This document shows, piece after piece, positions 41,409 through 51,534 of a stretch of DNA of 64,000 nucleotides; position 1 is the first letter of the stretch; each line of letters starts with the position of its first letter. The DNA is from an uncultured Methanomassiliicoccales archaeon. Its GTDB lineage: Archaea > Thermoplasmatota > Thermoplasmata > Methanomassiliicoccales > Methanomethylophilaceae. The stretch is taken from contig CASEZY010000002.1 in NCBI GenBank assembly GCA_949292635.1, positions 97,020 to 161,019 of the forward strand, given 5' to 3'. The notes beneath the pieces are model-generated. The model searched no databases and was not told the DNA's origin. It worked only from the letters and a program-made list of their open reading frames with translations. Made by a program: the position numbers and the translations under genes.

Positions 41409-43349
41409 TCATTCGTCGCCGGCAGGCTCTTCCGGCCACACCTTCGATGATATCTCGCAGTCCCCGGGCGGGATGATCCTCGCCACCTCCTCCTCGGGAA
41501 CGCCGAACTCCTTGGCCATGTGCGCCGCGGTCTTCCCCGCCTTGCCCCTGCCGGGGACTATGACGAAATATTTCCCGGACACGGCTTTGACGGACTCCTC
41601 GGGACCGCACATGACCTTCCGTTCGTTCTGATATGTTATCTCTCCAACGGCCAGGCGCATGGGCAGGTGGTACTCGTAGTTCCTCTTGCCGCGGATGATG
41701 AACGCTCCCCTGGGAACGAACTCTCCCGCCTCCGGGGTCTTGGACACCTGGTCGGGATAGACCCAGTAGGCGCTGCCGTCGCTGAGGGCGGCAACCCATC
41801 CCTTGGACTGTGCCAGCGCGAAGTGGCATGCTTCCCTGAGCTCAGCATCCGAGGCCTTCTGACCGTCCTTGAGTATGGTGGACGGGGCACCATGCAGGTC
41901 CGCGTGCGCATACACGTCCGCGTCCTTCAGATGCTTCTTGACGATGTTGTCGTTGGTGTGGGCGTCCTTCCCTGCGATGACAAGCTTTCCGCCGGAGGTT
42001 ACGAACCACTTGTACCTCTCGAACCAGAACTGCTTGGTGGGTTGTGCTCTCGATGCCCTGGCCACCTCCTCCCTGGCGAGACCCTTCTCCCTCTTGGCGA
42101 TGGCAGCCTCGGTGTCCTTGAGTGCCTCCTTGGCCCTGGCGGACTTCTCCCCGATCTCCTTGCCCTTGGCATAGATGTCGGAGGCGTTGGCGTCCAGTCC
42201 CTTTGTGTAATCCAGACGCACATCCTTGCCGTTCAGGGTGGCGACGACGGAGTTCTTGGAGGGATCGATGCTCTTGACGAAAGGTATCTTCATAGCCCCT
42301 TCCTTCAGCTTCTCCCAGGTGAGCTTGGCGCTCTGTTCGTTGAGCACCTTCAGCAGTTCGTCCGCCTTCGCATAATCGGTGTACAGGGCATCCGCCTTCT
42401 CCCGGAGGTCGTCCGCCTCCCTGCGGTAAGACTCCACCGTCTCCGTCTGGCTCTCCATGCGTCTGCGCAGGCGCTCCAGCTCCGGGTCCACCCTGGTGCG
42501 CTCCTCCTTCTCGCCCAGGCGGGACATGAGCTCCTCCACCGCGGAGGATATCGTGGGGAATGTGACCTTCTGGTACTGTTCGTATATCCCGAGATCGGCG
42601 GGGGTGATGTCCACCACCTCGTCACCGTCGGTGTACATGGTGGGCACCGGGGACTCCAGGATCCCGGAGACCATGTCGCGCATGGCATCCCACAGAGCGT
42701 TGAGATCATCATGTGCCAGCTCCGCGGCCTTGGTGGATTTGTCCACCCCTGCGAGACGGCAGACCTCCTCGGCGTACTGTCCGCCGAGACCGATGCCGGT
42801 GGCCAGCGTCCTCACCGCATCCGAATTGGATGCGGCGAACACGGGATCGAAATCCTCCCTCGGAGAAGAGACGGGATCGAAGCGCACCTTCGGCATCACG
42901 TAAGGCTCCCCGGGACGCACCGCCCTGTCCTTCATGGTCTTGTGGATCAGGCAGTTCACGATGACGCCGTCCTTCACCAGCAGGATGTTCCCGCCGCCGA
43001 AGAGCTCGAAGATCAACTTGTAATCGGCATCGGCTTTGAACACCTCGGTGACCAGCATCCTGTCGAATCCCTGCTGCACCGTCCTGCCGATGCGGGCGTT
43101 GTCAAGGTATTTCCTAAGATAAGTGGCGAATGACAGGGGATTCAGCGGCGTCTCCGGCTTCTTGGAAGGCAGATACAGCCATTTCCCGTCCTTGAAGAAG
43201 AGGTCCCTCTTCCCCTGTCCGCTGACGTTGATGCGGAAGAGGACGGTGCCCGAGTCCCATTGGAAGACCTTGTCCATGTGCCCGCCTTCCAGTCCGGCCA
43301 TTTCCGCAGACACCGAGCGGATGTCGAAGGAACTCATCTCTCTCTTCAT
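41409..43349 (-). CDS. rqcH: Ribosome-rescue factor RqcH (NEMF/NFACT family)
   Basis: A 646-residue NFACT protein that binds stalled 60S/50S subunits and recruits tRNA for C-terminal tailing. Layout: NFACT-N (about 1-190; FDIRSVSAEMAGLEGGHMDK), helix-hairpin-helix segment (about 190-290), long coiled coil (about 290-440), then NFACT-R (WFERYKWFVTSGGKLVIAGK, DVYAHADLHGAPSTILKD) and a C-terminal tail. Length fits archaeal members. Convergent towards tRNA-Arg with 11 bp between. Confidence 0.93.
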   Translation of the reverse strand: MKREMSSFDIRSVSAEMAGLEGGHMDKVFQWDSGTVLFRINVSGQGKRDLFFKDGKWLYLPSKKPETPLNPLSFATYLRKYLDNARIGRTVQQGFDRMLVTEVFKADADYKLIFELFGGGNILLVKDGVIVNCLIHKTMKDRAVRPGEPYVMPKVRFDPVSSPREDFDPVFAASNSDAVRTLATGIGLGGQYAEEVCRLAGVDKSTKAAELAHDDLNALWDAMRDMVSGILESPVPTMYTDGDEVVDITPADLGIYEQYQKVTFPTISSAVEELMSRLGEKEERTRVDPELERLRRRMESQTETVESYRREADDLREKADALYTDYAKADELLKVLNEQSAKLTWEKLKEGAMKIPFVKSIDPSKNSVVATLNGKDVRLDYTKGLDANASDIYAKGKEIGEKSARAKEALKDTEAAIAKREKGLAREEVARASRAQPTKQFWFERYKWFVTSGGKLVIAGKDAHTNDNIVKKHLKDADVYAHADLHGAPSTILKDGQKASDAELREACHFALAQSKGWVAALSDGSAYWVYPDQVSKTPEAGEFVPRGAFIIRGKRNYEYHLPMRLAVGEITYQNERKVMCGPEESVKAVSGKYFVIVPGRGKAGKTAAHMAKEFGVPEEEVARIIPPGDCEISSKVWPEEPAGDE

Positions 43350-43408
43350 GGTCCACGGTTAGCGCCCATACAGGTTAAACGTTATCGGGGGAGCGGGCAT
43401 GGGATACC

Positions 43409-43417
43409 TTTATAACA
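43409..43417 (+). promoter_or_regulatory. TATA box of tRNA-Thr
   Basis: tttataaca, centred about 28 bp before the tRNA 5' end. Confidence 0.6.
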
Positions 43418-43440
43418 GATAGCGTGTTTGAGGGCTTGAG

Positions 43441-43512
43441 GCCGCCGTGGCTAAGTGGTATAGCGATGCCTTGGTAAGGCATAGGTCGCGGGTCCGATTC
43501 CCGTCGGCGGCT
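43441..43512 (+). tRNA. tRNA-Thr (GGT)
   Basis: Acceptor GCCGCCG/CGGCGGC, anticodon arm ATGCCTTGGTAAGGCAT (anticodon GGT), T-arm CGGGTCCGATTCCCG, discriminator T as in other archaeal tRNA-Thr. The next bases are CCT, so CCA is not encoded. Confidence 0.93.
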
Positions 43513-43522
43513 CCTTTCTCAC

Positions 43523-44719
43523 TCACTTCCTCATGGGGTAGAACACGAACCCCGACCAGATCTTCGGGAAGAAGTATGTGGTCTTCTTGGGCATCCTCCT
43601 GCCCGAGAGGGACAGGTCCCAGATGCTCTGGAGGCGGGGGTGGTTGAGTATGATCGCCAGGTCGTGCTGCTTTGCTGCCATCGACTTCATGACGGAGTCG
43701 GTATCGGCGTCGTACGACACCTTGGACTTGCCCTCGTCGGCCTTGTACACACCGTTGAGCACCAGCTGCTGGGCGATGTAGGTGTCCAGTCCCCACAGGG
43801 GGTCTTCGCTCTCGGAGCGGGGGTGCCTCGCCAGCATGCACCTGCCGGTCTTGAAGTACAAGCCCATATCGTAATCGGGGAGCTTCGCCAGCATCTCCTC
43901 AGGAGTGGTCTCCTCGGTCTCCAGCGCGGTCTTCTGGATCTTCTTGACCGCGCCGTTCTCTCCGATGTCCCCGGCGTCCACCAGGCGGTGTGTCGGCCAG
44001 ATCACGAGGCCCTCGTCATCGGCGGCCACAAGGGTGGCCAGGACGAACTGCTTGCACTCGATGCCCGGGTTCTCCTTCGCATAGGCCAATGCGGTCTCGT
44101 AGCGGTGGTGACCGTCGGCGATCAGCATGCTCTGGCTCTTCAGCGTCTCGGTGATCTTGGACGTTATCGAAGGGTCGGAGACCTTCAGGTACTCGTGCCT
44201 GACACCGTCCCCGTCGGTGATCTGATACAGAGGCTCGGCCGCATCGTTCACAGCGGCCATGAGCTCCGCGCCCAGACCCGGGAATATGCCGAAGATGGAT
44301 TCCAGGTGCACCTCCATGTCCCTCAGCAGGTTCAGGCGGTCCGCCTTCACCTTGGAGAAGGTCTCCTCGTGGGGTATGACACCGCCTTCGGAGTAGTCCT
44401 CGGTCCTCAGGATCCCGGCGATGCCGGTCCTGACCCTGGTGACCCCGGAGTCGTCGAAGGTCTGGCGGTAGAGGTAGAACGAGGGCTCGTCCTCGGCGAG
44501 CAAACCGTCGGCCAGGGCGACGTCGAACTCCTTCCTGGCGTTGGTGTATCTGCCGTTGTCGGGCATCAGTGTGAAGCGGGTGACGTTGCACCCGTGGGAC
44601 TGTAGCTCCGCCAGCGCCTCCGGGCCGATGACGTCGTAGGGCGGGGAAACCCTGTCTGCGATAGTCTCGTCGTCTCTCAATGCGGGTCTGAGGCCCTTGA
44701 ACGGCAGGAACGTCACCAT
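43523..44719 (-). CDS. DUF1015-family protein
   Basis: A 398-residue protein with the family signatures PFKGLRPALRDDETIADRVS, SPPYDVIGPEALAELQSHGC, IADGHHRYETALAYAKE and an ending with VFYPMRK. The conserved GHHR segment recalls the ParB/sulfiredoxin-type nucleotide-binding Ser/Arg motif, so an ATP-dependent reaction on a small substrate is possible; I make no firm claim. Found in many anaerobes. It ends 10 bp after tRNA-Thr on the opposite strand. Confidence 0.82.
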   Translation of the reverse strand: MVTFLPFKGLRPALRDDETIADRVSPPYDVIGPEALAELQSHGCNVTRFTLMPDNGRYTNARKEFDVALADGLLAEDEPSFYLYRQTFDDSGVTRVRTGIAGILRTEDYSEGGVIPHEETFSKVKADRLNLLRDMEVHLESIFGIFPGLGAELMAAVNDAAEPLYQITDGDGVRHEYLKVSDPSITSKITETLKSQSMLIADGHHRYETALAYAKENPGIECKQFVLATLVAADDEGLVIWPTHRLVDAGDIGENGAVKKIQKTALETEETTPEEMLAKLPDYDMGLYFKTGRCMLARHPRSESEDPLWGLDTYIAQQLVLNGVYKADEGKSKVSYDADTDSVMKSMAAKQHDLAIILNHPRLQSIWDLSLSGRRMPKKTTYFFPKIWSGFVFYPMRK

Positions 44720-44765
44720 TTGGAAGCACCTGCGTTCGCATTGATTACATCCTATATAATCGGAA

Positions 44766-45815
44766 TTAGCAGATCCTCGGCACCGGGTCGCCCACCGGGG
44801 GCTCCAGGATCCTGCGTCCGCCGATCTCCGTGCGGAGTATGACGCGGGGCACGTCGGTCTCGTAGGCGTGGCCGATTATCGCCGCATCCTTGCCGTATGG
44901 ATGGGACCTTACGGCTTTCAGCACCTCTTCAGCCATCTCCGGGACGCAGGCGATCATGACCTTGCCCTCGTTGCCGATGCTGAACGGGTCGATGCCCAGC
45001 ATCTCGCAGGCGTTGGCGGTGCCGTCCCTCAGGGGGATGTCGGTCTCGGAGACCTCGATGCCCACCTTGGACTTGTCAGCCCACTCGTTGAGCAGGTTGG
45101 CGATGCCTCCGCGGGTGGGGTCCTTCATGGTCACGATGCCTCCCGTCTTCAGTGCTTCGGCGATCAGACCGTTCAGCGGGGCCACGTCCGAGCCCACCTC
45201 GCTCTCGAACCCGTATCCCTCCCTGGATGACAGGACTGCAACACCGTGGTCCCCCACGTATCCGGAGACGATGATGGCGTCACCCGGACGGATGTTGTCG
45301 TCGGTGGCCCACTCGGAATCCACCTTCCTGTACTGTCTGGCCGTCTCCAGGTTCCTGTCCATGTACGGCGAGCGCCTGCCCACGGCGGAGGTGACCATGA
45401 ACATCTGGTCCACCGCTCCCGCGTCCACGACCTTGGTGTCGCCGGTGGCCACCGGGACGCCGCATTCCCTGCAGGTGTTGCCCATGGACTCCAGGACCTT
45501 GTCCACCACATCCATCTCCAGTCCCGCCTCCAGGATCAGGGAGCAGGATAGTGCCAGAGGCTCCGCGCCCATCACTGAAATGTCGTTCACCGTGCCCGCG
45601 ACGGACAGGCGTCCGATGTCCCCTCCGGGGAAGAAGAGCGGCTTCACGGTGTGGCCGTCGGTGGTGAATACGATGCCGTCCACCACGGCGGAGTCGTCCA
45701 GGGAGCTGAGTGGTACCTGGAAGTCCATCTTGGGGAAGTGCGCGGTCACATGCTTGGAGACGAACTCCTGCATGACCTCTCCGCCGGATCCGTGGTTCAT
45801 CGCGATCTTGGCCAT
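44766..45815 (-). CDS. hypE: Hydrogenase maturation protein HypE
   Basis: A 349-residue PurM-like ATPase that makes the cyanide ligand of [NiFe]-hydrogenase from a carbamoyl group on its C-terminal Cys. The protein ends in PRIC, so the essential terminal Cys is C349. Other blocks: MNHGSGGEVMQEF, DDSAVVDGIVFTTDGHTVKP, KDPTRGGIANLLNE and GNEGKVMIACVPE. It is separate from hypB, 12 kb away. The TATA box is probably TTTAATTTG about 25 bp upstream of the ATG. Confidence 0.96.
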   Translation of the reverse strand: MAKIAMNHGSGGEVMQEFVSKHVTAHFPKMDFQVPLSSLDDSAVVDGIVFTTDGHTVKPLFFPGGDIGRLSVAGTVNDISVMGAEPLALSCSLILEAGLEMDVVDKVLESMGNTCRECGVPVATGDTKVVDAGAVDQMFMVTSAVGRRSPYMDRNLETARQYRKVDSEWATDDNIRPGDAIIVSGYVGDHGVAVLSSREGYGFESEVGSDVAPLNGLIAEALKTGGIVTMKDPTRGGIANLLNEWADKSKVGIEVSETDIPLRDGTANACEMLGIDPFSIGNEGKVMIACVPEMAEEVLKAVRSHPYGKDAAIIGHAYETDVPRVILRTEIGGRRILEPPVGDPVPRIC

Positions 45816-46008
45816 GGGCCGCGGATTGCTGTATCAAATTAAATGTTAACGCCGACGTGTACCGCCCTGTTTTCTATGTCACAGCGTCGGGAATTGAATG
45901 AGCCAGGTGTGCACATCCCATCCCCGTGGTGCATGCTCCGTCGCAACGATCCCGGGGACAGCGTTCCGAGCCACCCCTAAAATATCAGGACCAAGATTGA
46001 GCGATGAC

Positions 46009-46081
46009 GGACCCGTAGGGTAGCCGGATATCCTGAAGGTCTTCGGAACCTCCGACTCGGGTTCGAATCCCGGCGGGTCCG
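46009..46081 (+). tRNA. tRNA-Arg (TCG)
   Basis: Acceptor GGACCCG/CGGGTCC, D-arm GGGTAGCCGGATATCC (very like tRNA-Arg GCG), anticodon loop CTTCGGA (anticodon TCG), T-loop TTCGAAT, discriminator G; CCA is not encoded (CCT follows). The 193 bp between hypE and this tRNA shows no gene, only a TATA-like ctaaaatatca near 45977. Confidence 0.9.
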
Positions 46082-46177
46082 CCTATTGTCAGCCGATTTT
46101 AGATGTGCTAGTCAATCGGTCGATGAGTCATGTCGTCCTTTGGACCATCTTAATACGGTCACTGTCATTCGGATTCA

Positions 46178-48631
46178 ATGAAGGAAAAGGACAGGATCCT
46201 TCTCCAAGAGCTGGAAACGGCTCTGGGGATCATGTCATCTGCAATCGACGGTTCAGATTTCATAGAACCTGTCTCAGCGGAATCATTCATGGGTGATTGT
46301 TCTCGGACAGCGGAGGAATCCAGGAAGAGGTCGAGGGGGCTGCTCTTCAGACTTGGGCTGGTGAACAAAGCATTCAGGGGTAGCATACTCGAATTTCTCG
46401 AGAGATATGGCCGCTATCCCAACGATGTCCGTCGACACAATGCGGAATTGGCAAAGAAACTGTCCGGAAATGTCGGCAGTTCCATCAATCCTGTTGAAGG
46501 GAGAGTTCTGGACGGTCAGCAGCTGGCAGCCATAGCCATGGATGTCAATACGCGTCTTGTCATAGCCGGTGCGGGAACGGGAAAGACCACGACCATAGTT
46601 GGTCTGGTCAAGGATCTTTTACTCTCGGGAAAGGCCCGTCCGGAGGAGATGCTCCTCTTGTCTTTCACCAATGCGTCGGTCAACGAGTTGAAGGAACGTA
46701 TACTGAAGGAGACCGGAGATCGCATCGATATCACCACATTCCACAGACTGGGGCTGAGGATCATAGCCTCTTCAGAAGGGAAGAAACCAAGCGTCTCTCA
46801 CATGGATCTGAATAGATTCATCACTGAGGAATTGCAGAGGAGGGCGGGAGATCCAAGTTTCCTGGCACATTTAAACGAATACATAGCATTCGATTACGGA
46901 ACCCACACCGACGAGTTCTCCTTCGTCACCAACGGGGACTATGTCAGATATCTCAGGGAGAATCCGCTGATAACGTTGAACGGGGAGAGGGTGAAGAGTT
47001 TCGGCGAGGCCGATATCGCCAACTTCCTTGCCGTGAACGGAATCCCGTACATCTATGAGGATCCTTATCCGGTGGACACTTCCGACGACAAGCATGGGCA
47101 GTACCGCCCGGATTTCCATATCGTTGGTACGGACATATACATCGAGTACTTCGGAACGGACCGTGACGGAAATGTGGCAAGATTCATGATCGATGCCAAT
47201 CCCGACGCCGCAGAGGTGTACAGACAGTCGATGGAATGGAAGAAGACCATCCATCGTGCGAACGGCACCAAGCTCGTGGAACTGTTCGCGTATAGCAGGT
47301 CCGAAGGGACGCTCTTGGAGGAACTCGAATCCAAACTGTCTTGCCTTGGGGTGGAAAGATCCCCGGTATCGCCGATCAACCTGTTCGATCGCATGGTGCA
47401 GAGCGGCAGGTTGAGGTTGGAATCCCTTGCATCGTCCATGACCACCGCGATACTCTTCATCAAAGGGTACGGGTCGTCATGGGACGAGGTATATCCAACA
47501 TCAGGCGACAGGAGAGTACGGGATTCACTTAGGAGATTGGGGGCCGTTCTACGTCCGATCTACGAAGAGTATCAGAAGCAACTGGGTCTCCGTAACGAGG
47601 TGGATTTCGAGGATATGCTGAACATGGCATCGGATCGTGTCAGGAACGGCTGGACTCATCCGTACGAATTCGTCATAGTGGATGAGTATCAGGACATATC
47701 GAGATCCAGGTTCAATCTGTTGAAGGCGATGCGTGCATCGAAGGATTACAGGTTGTTCTGTGTGGGTGATGACTGGCAGAGCATCTATCGCTTCAGCGGC
47801 AGCGACGTTTCATACATCCTGGATTTCGAGAGTTATTGGGGTCCATCGGAGGTCTGCAGGATCGAGACCACATATCGCTTCACAGGGGATCTCCTGAGGA
47901 AGAGCGGTGAATTCATAATGCGTAACCCCAGGCAGATAAAGAAGAATCTGGTGGGAGGTGCGGAACACGACTGCAGGGTCGTGGGCCTGTCCGCCAAGAC
48001 GGAGGCTGAAGCATACAGGCTTGTTGCCGACGAACTCCGTAACATCCCGGATGACGAATCGGTCCTTTTCCTCGGCAGGTATAGTCATGACATCGTGAAG
48101 CTTGGGGACATAGGTCTTCAGTGGAGACCGGACATCGGGGACGGTTCGTTCAGGGTTACCGATGCTCGCAGACCATTTCTGAAGATGACATTCAGGACCA
48201 TCCACGGTTCCAAGGGGCTGCAGGCATCCAACGTGTTCATCCTGAACAACAAGGTAGGAAGATACGGTTTCCCGAATCTGAGGGAAGAGTCGCCACTCAT
48301 ACCTTTGCTTCTAAACGGCGGGGACAGCAGGTTGGATGAGGAGAGGAGGCTGTTCTATGTGGCTTTGACACGTGCCAGCAAGAGAGTCTATCTGGTGGCG
48401 GTCAAGGGTTCGGAGTCCAGGTTCTACAAGGAAATCTTAGGTTCGGGCGATGAACCTGATGCTGCTCCGTTAACATGTCCGGTATGCGGCGGCGATATGG
48501 TTCTGAGGAAGGGTGAGTACGGACAGTTCTACGGTTGCTCGAATTATCCGATTACCGGGTGTAGATACACAACCAGGTATGGAACTGGCACTGATCGGAG
48601 AAACGTCATTCAACGCAAATCTCGCAAGTAA
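46178..48631 (+). CDS. UvrD/helicase IV-like DNA helicase with C-terminal topoisomerase zinc finger
   Basis: An 817-residue superfamily 1 helicase. Residues 1-110: an N-terminal helical region without known motifs. Walker A is AGAGTGKTT at about 130, motif Ia LLLSFTNASVNELKER, motif II VDEYQD at about 500, and motif VI near FYVALTRASKRVY. An insertion near 310 has YRPDFH...IYIEYFG, resembling the nuclease-like insert of HelD-type helicases. The C-terminus holds a four-Cys topoisomerase zinc finger (CPVC...YGCSNYPITGCRYT). Base composition is more AT-rich than that of its neighbours and it lies just after a tRNA gene, so it may be acquired DNA. Confidence 0.88.
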   Translation: MKEKDRILLQELETALGIMSSAIDGSDFIEPVSAESFMGDCSRTAEESRKRSRGLLFRLGLVNKAFRGSILEFLERYGRYPNDVRRHNAELAKKLSGNVGSSINPVEGRVLDGQQLAAIAMDVNTRLVIAGAGTGKTTTIVGLVKDLLLSGKARPEEMLLLSFTNASVNELKERILKETGDRIDITTFHRLGLRIIASSEGKKPSVSHMDLNRFITEELQRRAGDPSFLAHLNEYIAFDYGTHTDEFSFVTNGDYVRYLRENPLITLNGERVKSFGEADIANFLAVNGIPYIYEDPYPVDTSDDKHGQYRPDFHIVGTDIYIEYFGTDRDGNVARFMIDANPDAAEVYRQSMEWKKTIHRANGTKLVELFAYSRSEGTLLEELESKLSCLGVERSPVSPINLFDRMVQSGRLRLESLASSMTTAILFIKGYGSSWDEVYPTSGDRRVRDSLRRLGAVLRPIYEEYQKQLGLRNEVDFEDMLNMASDRVRNGWTHPYEFVIVDEYQDISRSRFNLLKAMRASKDYRLFCVGDDWQSIYRFSGSDVSYILDFESYWGPSEVCRIETTYRFTGDLLRKSGEFIMRNPRQIKKNLVGGAEHDCRVVGLSAKTEAEAYRLVADELRNIPDDESVLFLGRYSHDIVKLGDIGLQWRPDIGDGSFRVTDARRPFLKMTFRTIHGSKGLQASNVFILNNKVGRYGFPNLREESPLIPLLLNGGDSRLDEERRLFYVALTRASKRVYLVAVKGSESRFYKEILGSGDEPDAAPLTCPVCGGDMVLRKGEYGQFYGCSNYPITGCRYTTRYGTGTDRRNVIQRKSRK

Positions 48632-48638
48632 AAACGCC

Positions 48639-49124
48639 TCAGATACGCTTGCGCATGACGATGCTTCTCGGAACGTATCCGCAGCGTTCGTAGAACCTCA
48701 CCGCATCCGCATTGGCGGAGCCCACGTTGAGGGTCACCGACGTCAGACCCATCTCCCTGAAGCGGGACTCCGCCCAGGCCAGCATCTCCCCGCCGACCCC
48801 CCTGTCCCTGTACCCGGGCTCGACCCTTATGCCGAGCACGTAACCCGTGGGCTCGGAGGTGAACTGGTCCGCCGACACCCCCAGCCAGAGCATACCGGCG
48901 TTCTCGCCGCCGTCGCTGAGGATCAGCACCTCGTCCCCCATCGCCCTCTTCGAGATGCTCTCCGCCGCCACCTTGGTTACGGACTCGATCCAGAGCGGCG
49001 CGATCTCCTTCTCATCAGAATCCACGGACTCGATCACGTCCGCCCCGATGCACCCGATCGCGTACGCCATGTCCTCGGCGGATGCCGGACGGAGCTCCAT
49101 CCCGCAGGGAAGTCTGACGGCCAT
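48639..49124 (-). CDS. GNAT-family N-acetyltransferase
   Basis: A 161-residue acetyltransferase with the acetyl-CoA motif VLGIRVEPGYRDRGVGGEML (R-x-x-G-x-G form) and the final block NADAVRFYERCGYVPRSIVM. The acceptor is unknown. The TATA box CTTATATCC (49145-49153, reverse strand) lies about 25 bp before ATG 49124. It converges on the helicase with 7 bp between. Confidence 0.87.
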   Translation of the reverse strand: MAVRLPCGMELRPASAEDMAYAIGCIGADVIESVDSDEKEIAPLWIESVTKVAAESISKRAMGDEVLILSDGGENAGMLWLGVSADQFTSEPTGYVLGIRVEPGYRDRGVGGEMLAWAESRFREMGLTSVTLNVGSANADAVRFYERCGYVPRSIVMRKRI

Positions 49125-49181
49125 GCCCGGCCATCGGCTTCATGGGATATAAGCGGGGGCGGAGTCCCCGGATTATACCAT

Positions 49182-49230
49182 CCTTATTTATAGAAGGATA
49201 GATACATCGCTAACAGCGAATGTTTATATA
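49182..49230 (+). promoter_or_regulatory. Thermosome promoter region with two TATA-like elements
   Basis: Two AT blocks: ttatttata inside the small inverted repeat TCCTT/AAGGA (49181-49198), and tgtttatata at 49221-49230. The second leaves a leader of about 30-40 nt with an AAGGAGGA ribosome-binding site. The first may be an alternate promoter or regulator site. Confidence 0.45.
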
Positions 49231-49288
49231 GAAGAACAAACGTCAGGAGGCTCAGTATAATCCGACCCTATACAAGGAGGAATACACA

Positions 49289-50923
49289 ATGGGAATGGGT
49301 AACGCACCTATAGTGATTCTGAAGGAAGGCACGAAGAGGGACAAGGGCAAGGACGCCCAGTTCAACAACATCGCAGCGGCCAGGACCATCTCCGACGCAG
49401 TCAGGAGCAGCCTGGGCCCCAGGGGAATGGACAAGATGCTGGTCGACTCCATGGGCGACGTCGTCATCACCAACGACGGTGTCACCATCCTGAAGGAGAT
49501 CGACGTACAGCACCCCGCGGCCAAGATGCTGGTCGAGGTCGCCAAGACCCAGGACGCCGAGGTCGGCGACGGTACCACCACCTCCGTCATCCTCGCAGGC
49601 GAGCTGCTGAAGAAGGCGGTCGACATGGTCGACGCCAACGTCCACCCCACCGTCATCGCTGCCGGTTACAGGATGGCCAACATCGAGGCCCAGAAGATCC
49701 TGGTGGACATCGCCCAGAAGGTTTCCATCGACGACGAGGAGATGCTCCGCGACATCGCGGGCACCGCCATGAACAGCAAGCAGATCGCCGGTTCCAAGGA
49801 CTTCTTCAGCAAGATGACCGTGGAGGCCGTCAAGACCGTCGCAGTCAAGGGCGACGACGGCAAGTACACCGTCGACCTGAACAACATCCAGACCGTCAAG
49901 AAGACCGGCGCCTCCATGGAGGAGAGCGAGCTGGTCAAGGGTCTCATCATCGACAAGGAGCCCGTCCACAGCGGCATGCCCAAGAGGATCGAGAACGCCG
50001 TCATCGCCCTGATCGACGCCCCCTTCGAGGTCAAGAAGACCGAGATCGAGGCCAAGATCGAGATCACCGACCCCACCCAGCTGAACGCCTTCCTCGAGGA
50101 GGAGGAGAACATGCTGAAGAGGATGGTCGAGAAGGTCAAGTCCGTGGGAGCCAACGTGGTCTTCTGCCAGAAGGGCATCGACGACCTGGCCCAGCACTTC
50201 CTGGCCAAGGAAGGCATCTACGCCGCCAGGCGCGTCAAGAAGTCCGACATGGAGAAGCTGGCCGCATCCACCGGCGGTAACATCATCAACAAGCTGGAGG
50301 AGCTGGACAAGGACGACCTCGGCAAGGCCGACCTGGTCGAGGTCAAGAAGGTCCAGGGCGAGGACATGACCTTCATCACCGGACTGAACGAGGTCAAGTC
50401 CGTCTCCATCCTCATCAGGGGAGGAACCCAGCACGTCATCGACGAGATCGAGAGGTCCCTGATCGATGCCTGGAGCGTGGTCCGCGTTGCAATCGAGGAC
50501 GGCATGACCACCACCGGCGGCGGTTCCACCGCAGTCGAGCTCGCCATGAGGCTCAGGGAGTACTCCGCATCCGTCGGAGGCAGGGAGCAGATTGCCATCG
50601 ACGCCTTCGCGTCCGCCATGGAGTCCATCCCCACCACCCTCGCGGAGAATGCCGGACTGGACCCCATCGATGTACTCATCGAGATGAGGAAGCAGCACAA
50701 GGAGGGCAAGCTCACCGCTGGACTCAACCCCTTCACCGGCAAGGTGGAGGACATGAGGGCCCTGAAGGTCATCGAGCCCTACAGGATCGGCAAGCAGGCC
50801 ATCAACTCGGCCACCGACGCTGCCGTCATGATCCTCAGGATCGACGACGTCATTGCTGCCCGCAGCATGCCCATGCCCAACGGACCTCCGGGCGGAATGG
50901 GCGACATGGGTGCCGAGGAGTGA
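49289..50923 (+). CDS. thsA: Thermosome subunit (group II chaperonin)
   Basis: A 544-residue chaperonin subunit that assembles into a double ring and folds proteins with ATP. Signatures: [55 protein letters not shown] and the equatorial end [15 protein letters not shown]; it ends in a Gly/Met-rich tail ([12 protein letters not shown]). The strong ribosome-binding site AAGGAGGA is 7 bp before ATG 49289. It is directly followed by the grpE-dnaK-dnaJ genes. Confidence 0.97.
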   Translation: MGMGNAPIVILKEGTKRDKGKDAQFNNIAAARTISDAVRSSLGPRGMDKMLVDSMGDVVITNDGVTILKEIDVQHPAAKMLVEVAKTQDAEVGDGTTTSVILAGELLKKAVDMVDANVHPTVIAAGYRMANIEAQKILVDIAQKVSIDDEEMLRDIAGTAMNSKQIAGSKDFFSKMTVEAVKTVAVKGDDGKYTVDLNNIQTVKKTGASMEESELVKGLIIDKEPVHSGMPKRIENAVIALIDAPFEVKKTEIEAKIEITDPTQLNAFLEEEENMLKRMVEKVKSVGANVVFCQKGIDDLAQHFLAKEGIYAARRVKKSDMEKLAASTGGNIINKLEELDKDDLGKADLVEVKKVQGEDMTFITGLNEVKSVSILIRGGTQHVIDEIERSLIDAWSVVRVAIEDGMTTTGGGSTAVELAMRLREYSASVGGREQIAIDAFASAMESIPTTLAENAGLDPIDVLIEMRKQHKEGKLTAGLNPFTGKVEDMRALKVIEPYRIGKQAINSATDAAVMILRIDDVIAARSMPMPNGPPGGMGDMGAEE

Positions 50924-50947
50924 GATCCCGCACTTTTGAATGAAACA

Positions 50948-50980
50948 GGGGCTCCGGCCCCCTTCTCCCGTCACGGGAGA
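50948..50980 (+). terminator. Tandem hairpins between thermosome and grpE
   Basis: Hairpin one: GGGGC-TCCG-GCCCC (50948-50961). Hairpin two: TCTCCCG-TCA-CGGGAGA (50964-50980), a perfect 7-bp stem. There is no clear TATA box in the 75-bp gap, so these could be a partial terminator or RNA-processing site that sets chaperonin to Hsp70 ratios. Confidence 0.45.
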
Positions 50981-50998
50981 CTACGAAAAGGCGATGGT

Positions 50999-51529
50999 AT
51001 GACTGGAGAGTCTGAACAGGGGAACATTCAGGAGGAGACTCCGGAGACGGATGCGCTTGCTGAGGCCCAGGCCAAGGCCGAGGAGTACCTCGACATGGCC
51101 AGGCGCGTGCAGGCTGAGTTCGAGAACTACCGCCGCCGCACCCAGAAGGAGAACGAGGAGTTCAGGGCCTTCGCCACGGCCGGTCTGATGACCGAGCTGC
51201 TGTCGATCGTGGATGACTTCGACAGGGCCCTCGAGCATCCGGACGGCAGCGACGTGTTCGTCGAGGGCGTCCGCGGCATCAGGACCAACCTGATGAAGAT
51301 GCTGGAGGCCAAGGGGTTGTCGGAGATCGACGCCTCGGGCAAGTTCGACCCGAATTTGCACGAGGCGCTGTGCACGGTGGACGGCGACGAGGACGGCATG
51401 GTGGCGGAGGTGTTCCAGAAGGGATACCGCCTGGGGGACAAGGTCCTCAGGTACGCGAAGGTCAAGGTGACCAAGAAGTCCGCGCCCAAGCAGGACGCGG
51501 CAGAGCAGAAGAACGAACAGCAGGAGTGA
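50999..51529 (+). CDS. grpE: Nucleotide-exchange factor GrpE
   Basis: A 176-residue cochaperone that releases ADP from DnaK. It has a long N-terminal coiled coil ([34 protein letters not shown]) and a C-terminal beta wing ([20 protein letters not shown] and [16 protein letters not shown]). ATG 50999 follows AAAAGGCG; it is the first of three closely packed Hsp70 genes. Archaeal grpE-dnaK-dnaJ sets derive from bacteria by transfer. Confidence 0.95.
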   Translation: MTGESEQGNIQEETPETDALAEAQAKAEEYLDMARRVQAEFENYRRRTQKENEEFRAFATAGLMTELLSIVDDFDRALEHPDGSDVFVEGVRGIRTNLMKMLEAKGLSEIDASGKFDPNLHEALCTVDGDEDGMVAEVFQKGYRLGDKVLRYAKVKVTKKSAPKQDAAEQKNEQQE

Positions 51530-51534
51530 GACAG

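Noticed and set aside
46009..48640. An integrated element using tRNA-Arg as attachment site and carrying the helicase
   Set aside because: No integrase and no repeated tRNA 3' end beyond the helicase; only 7 bp separate it from the next gene.
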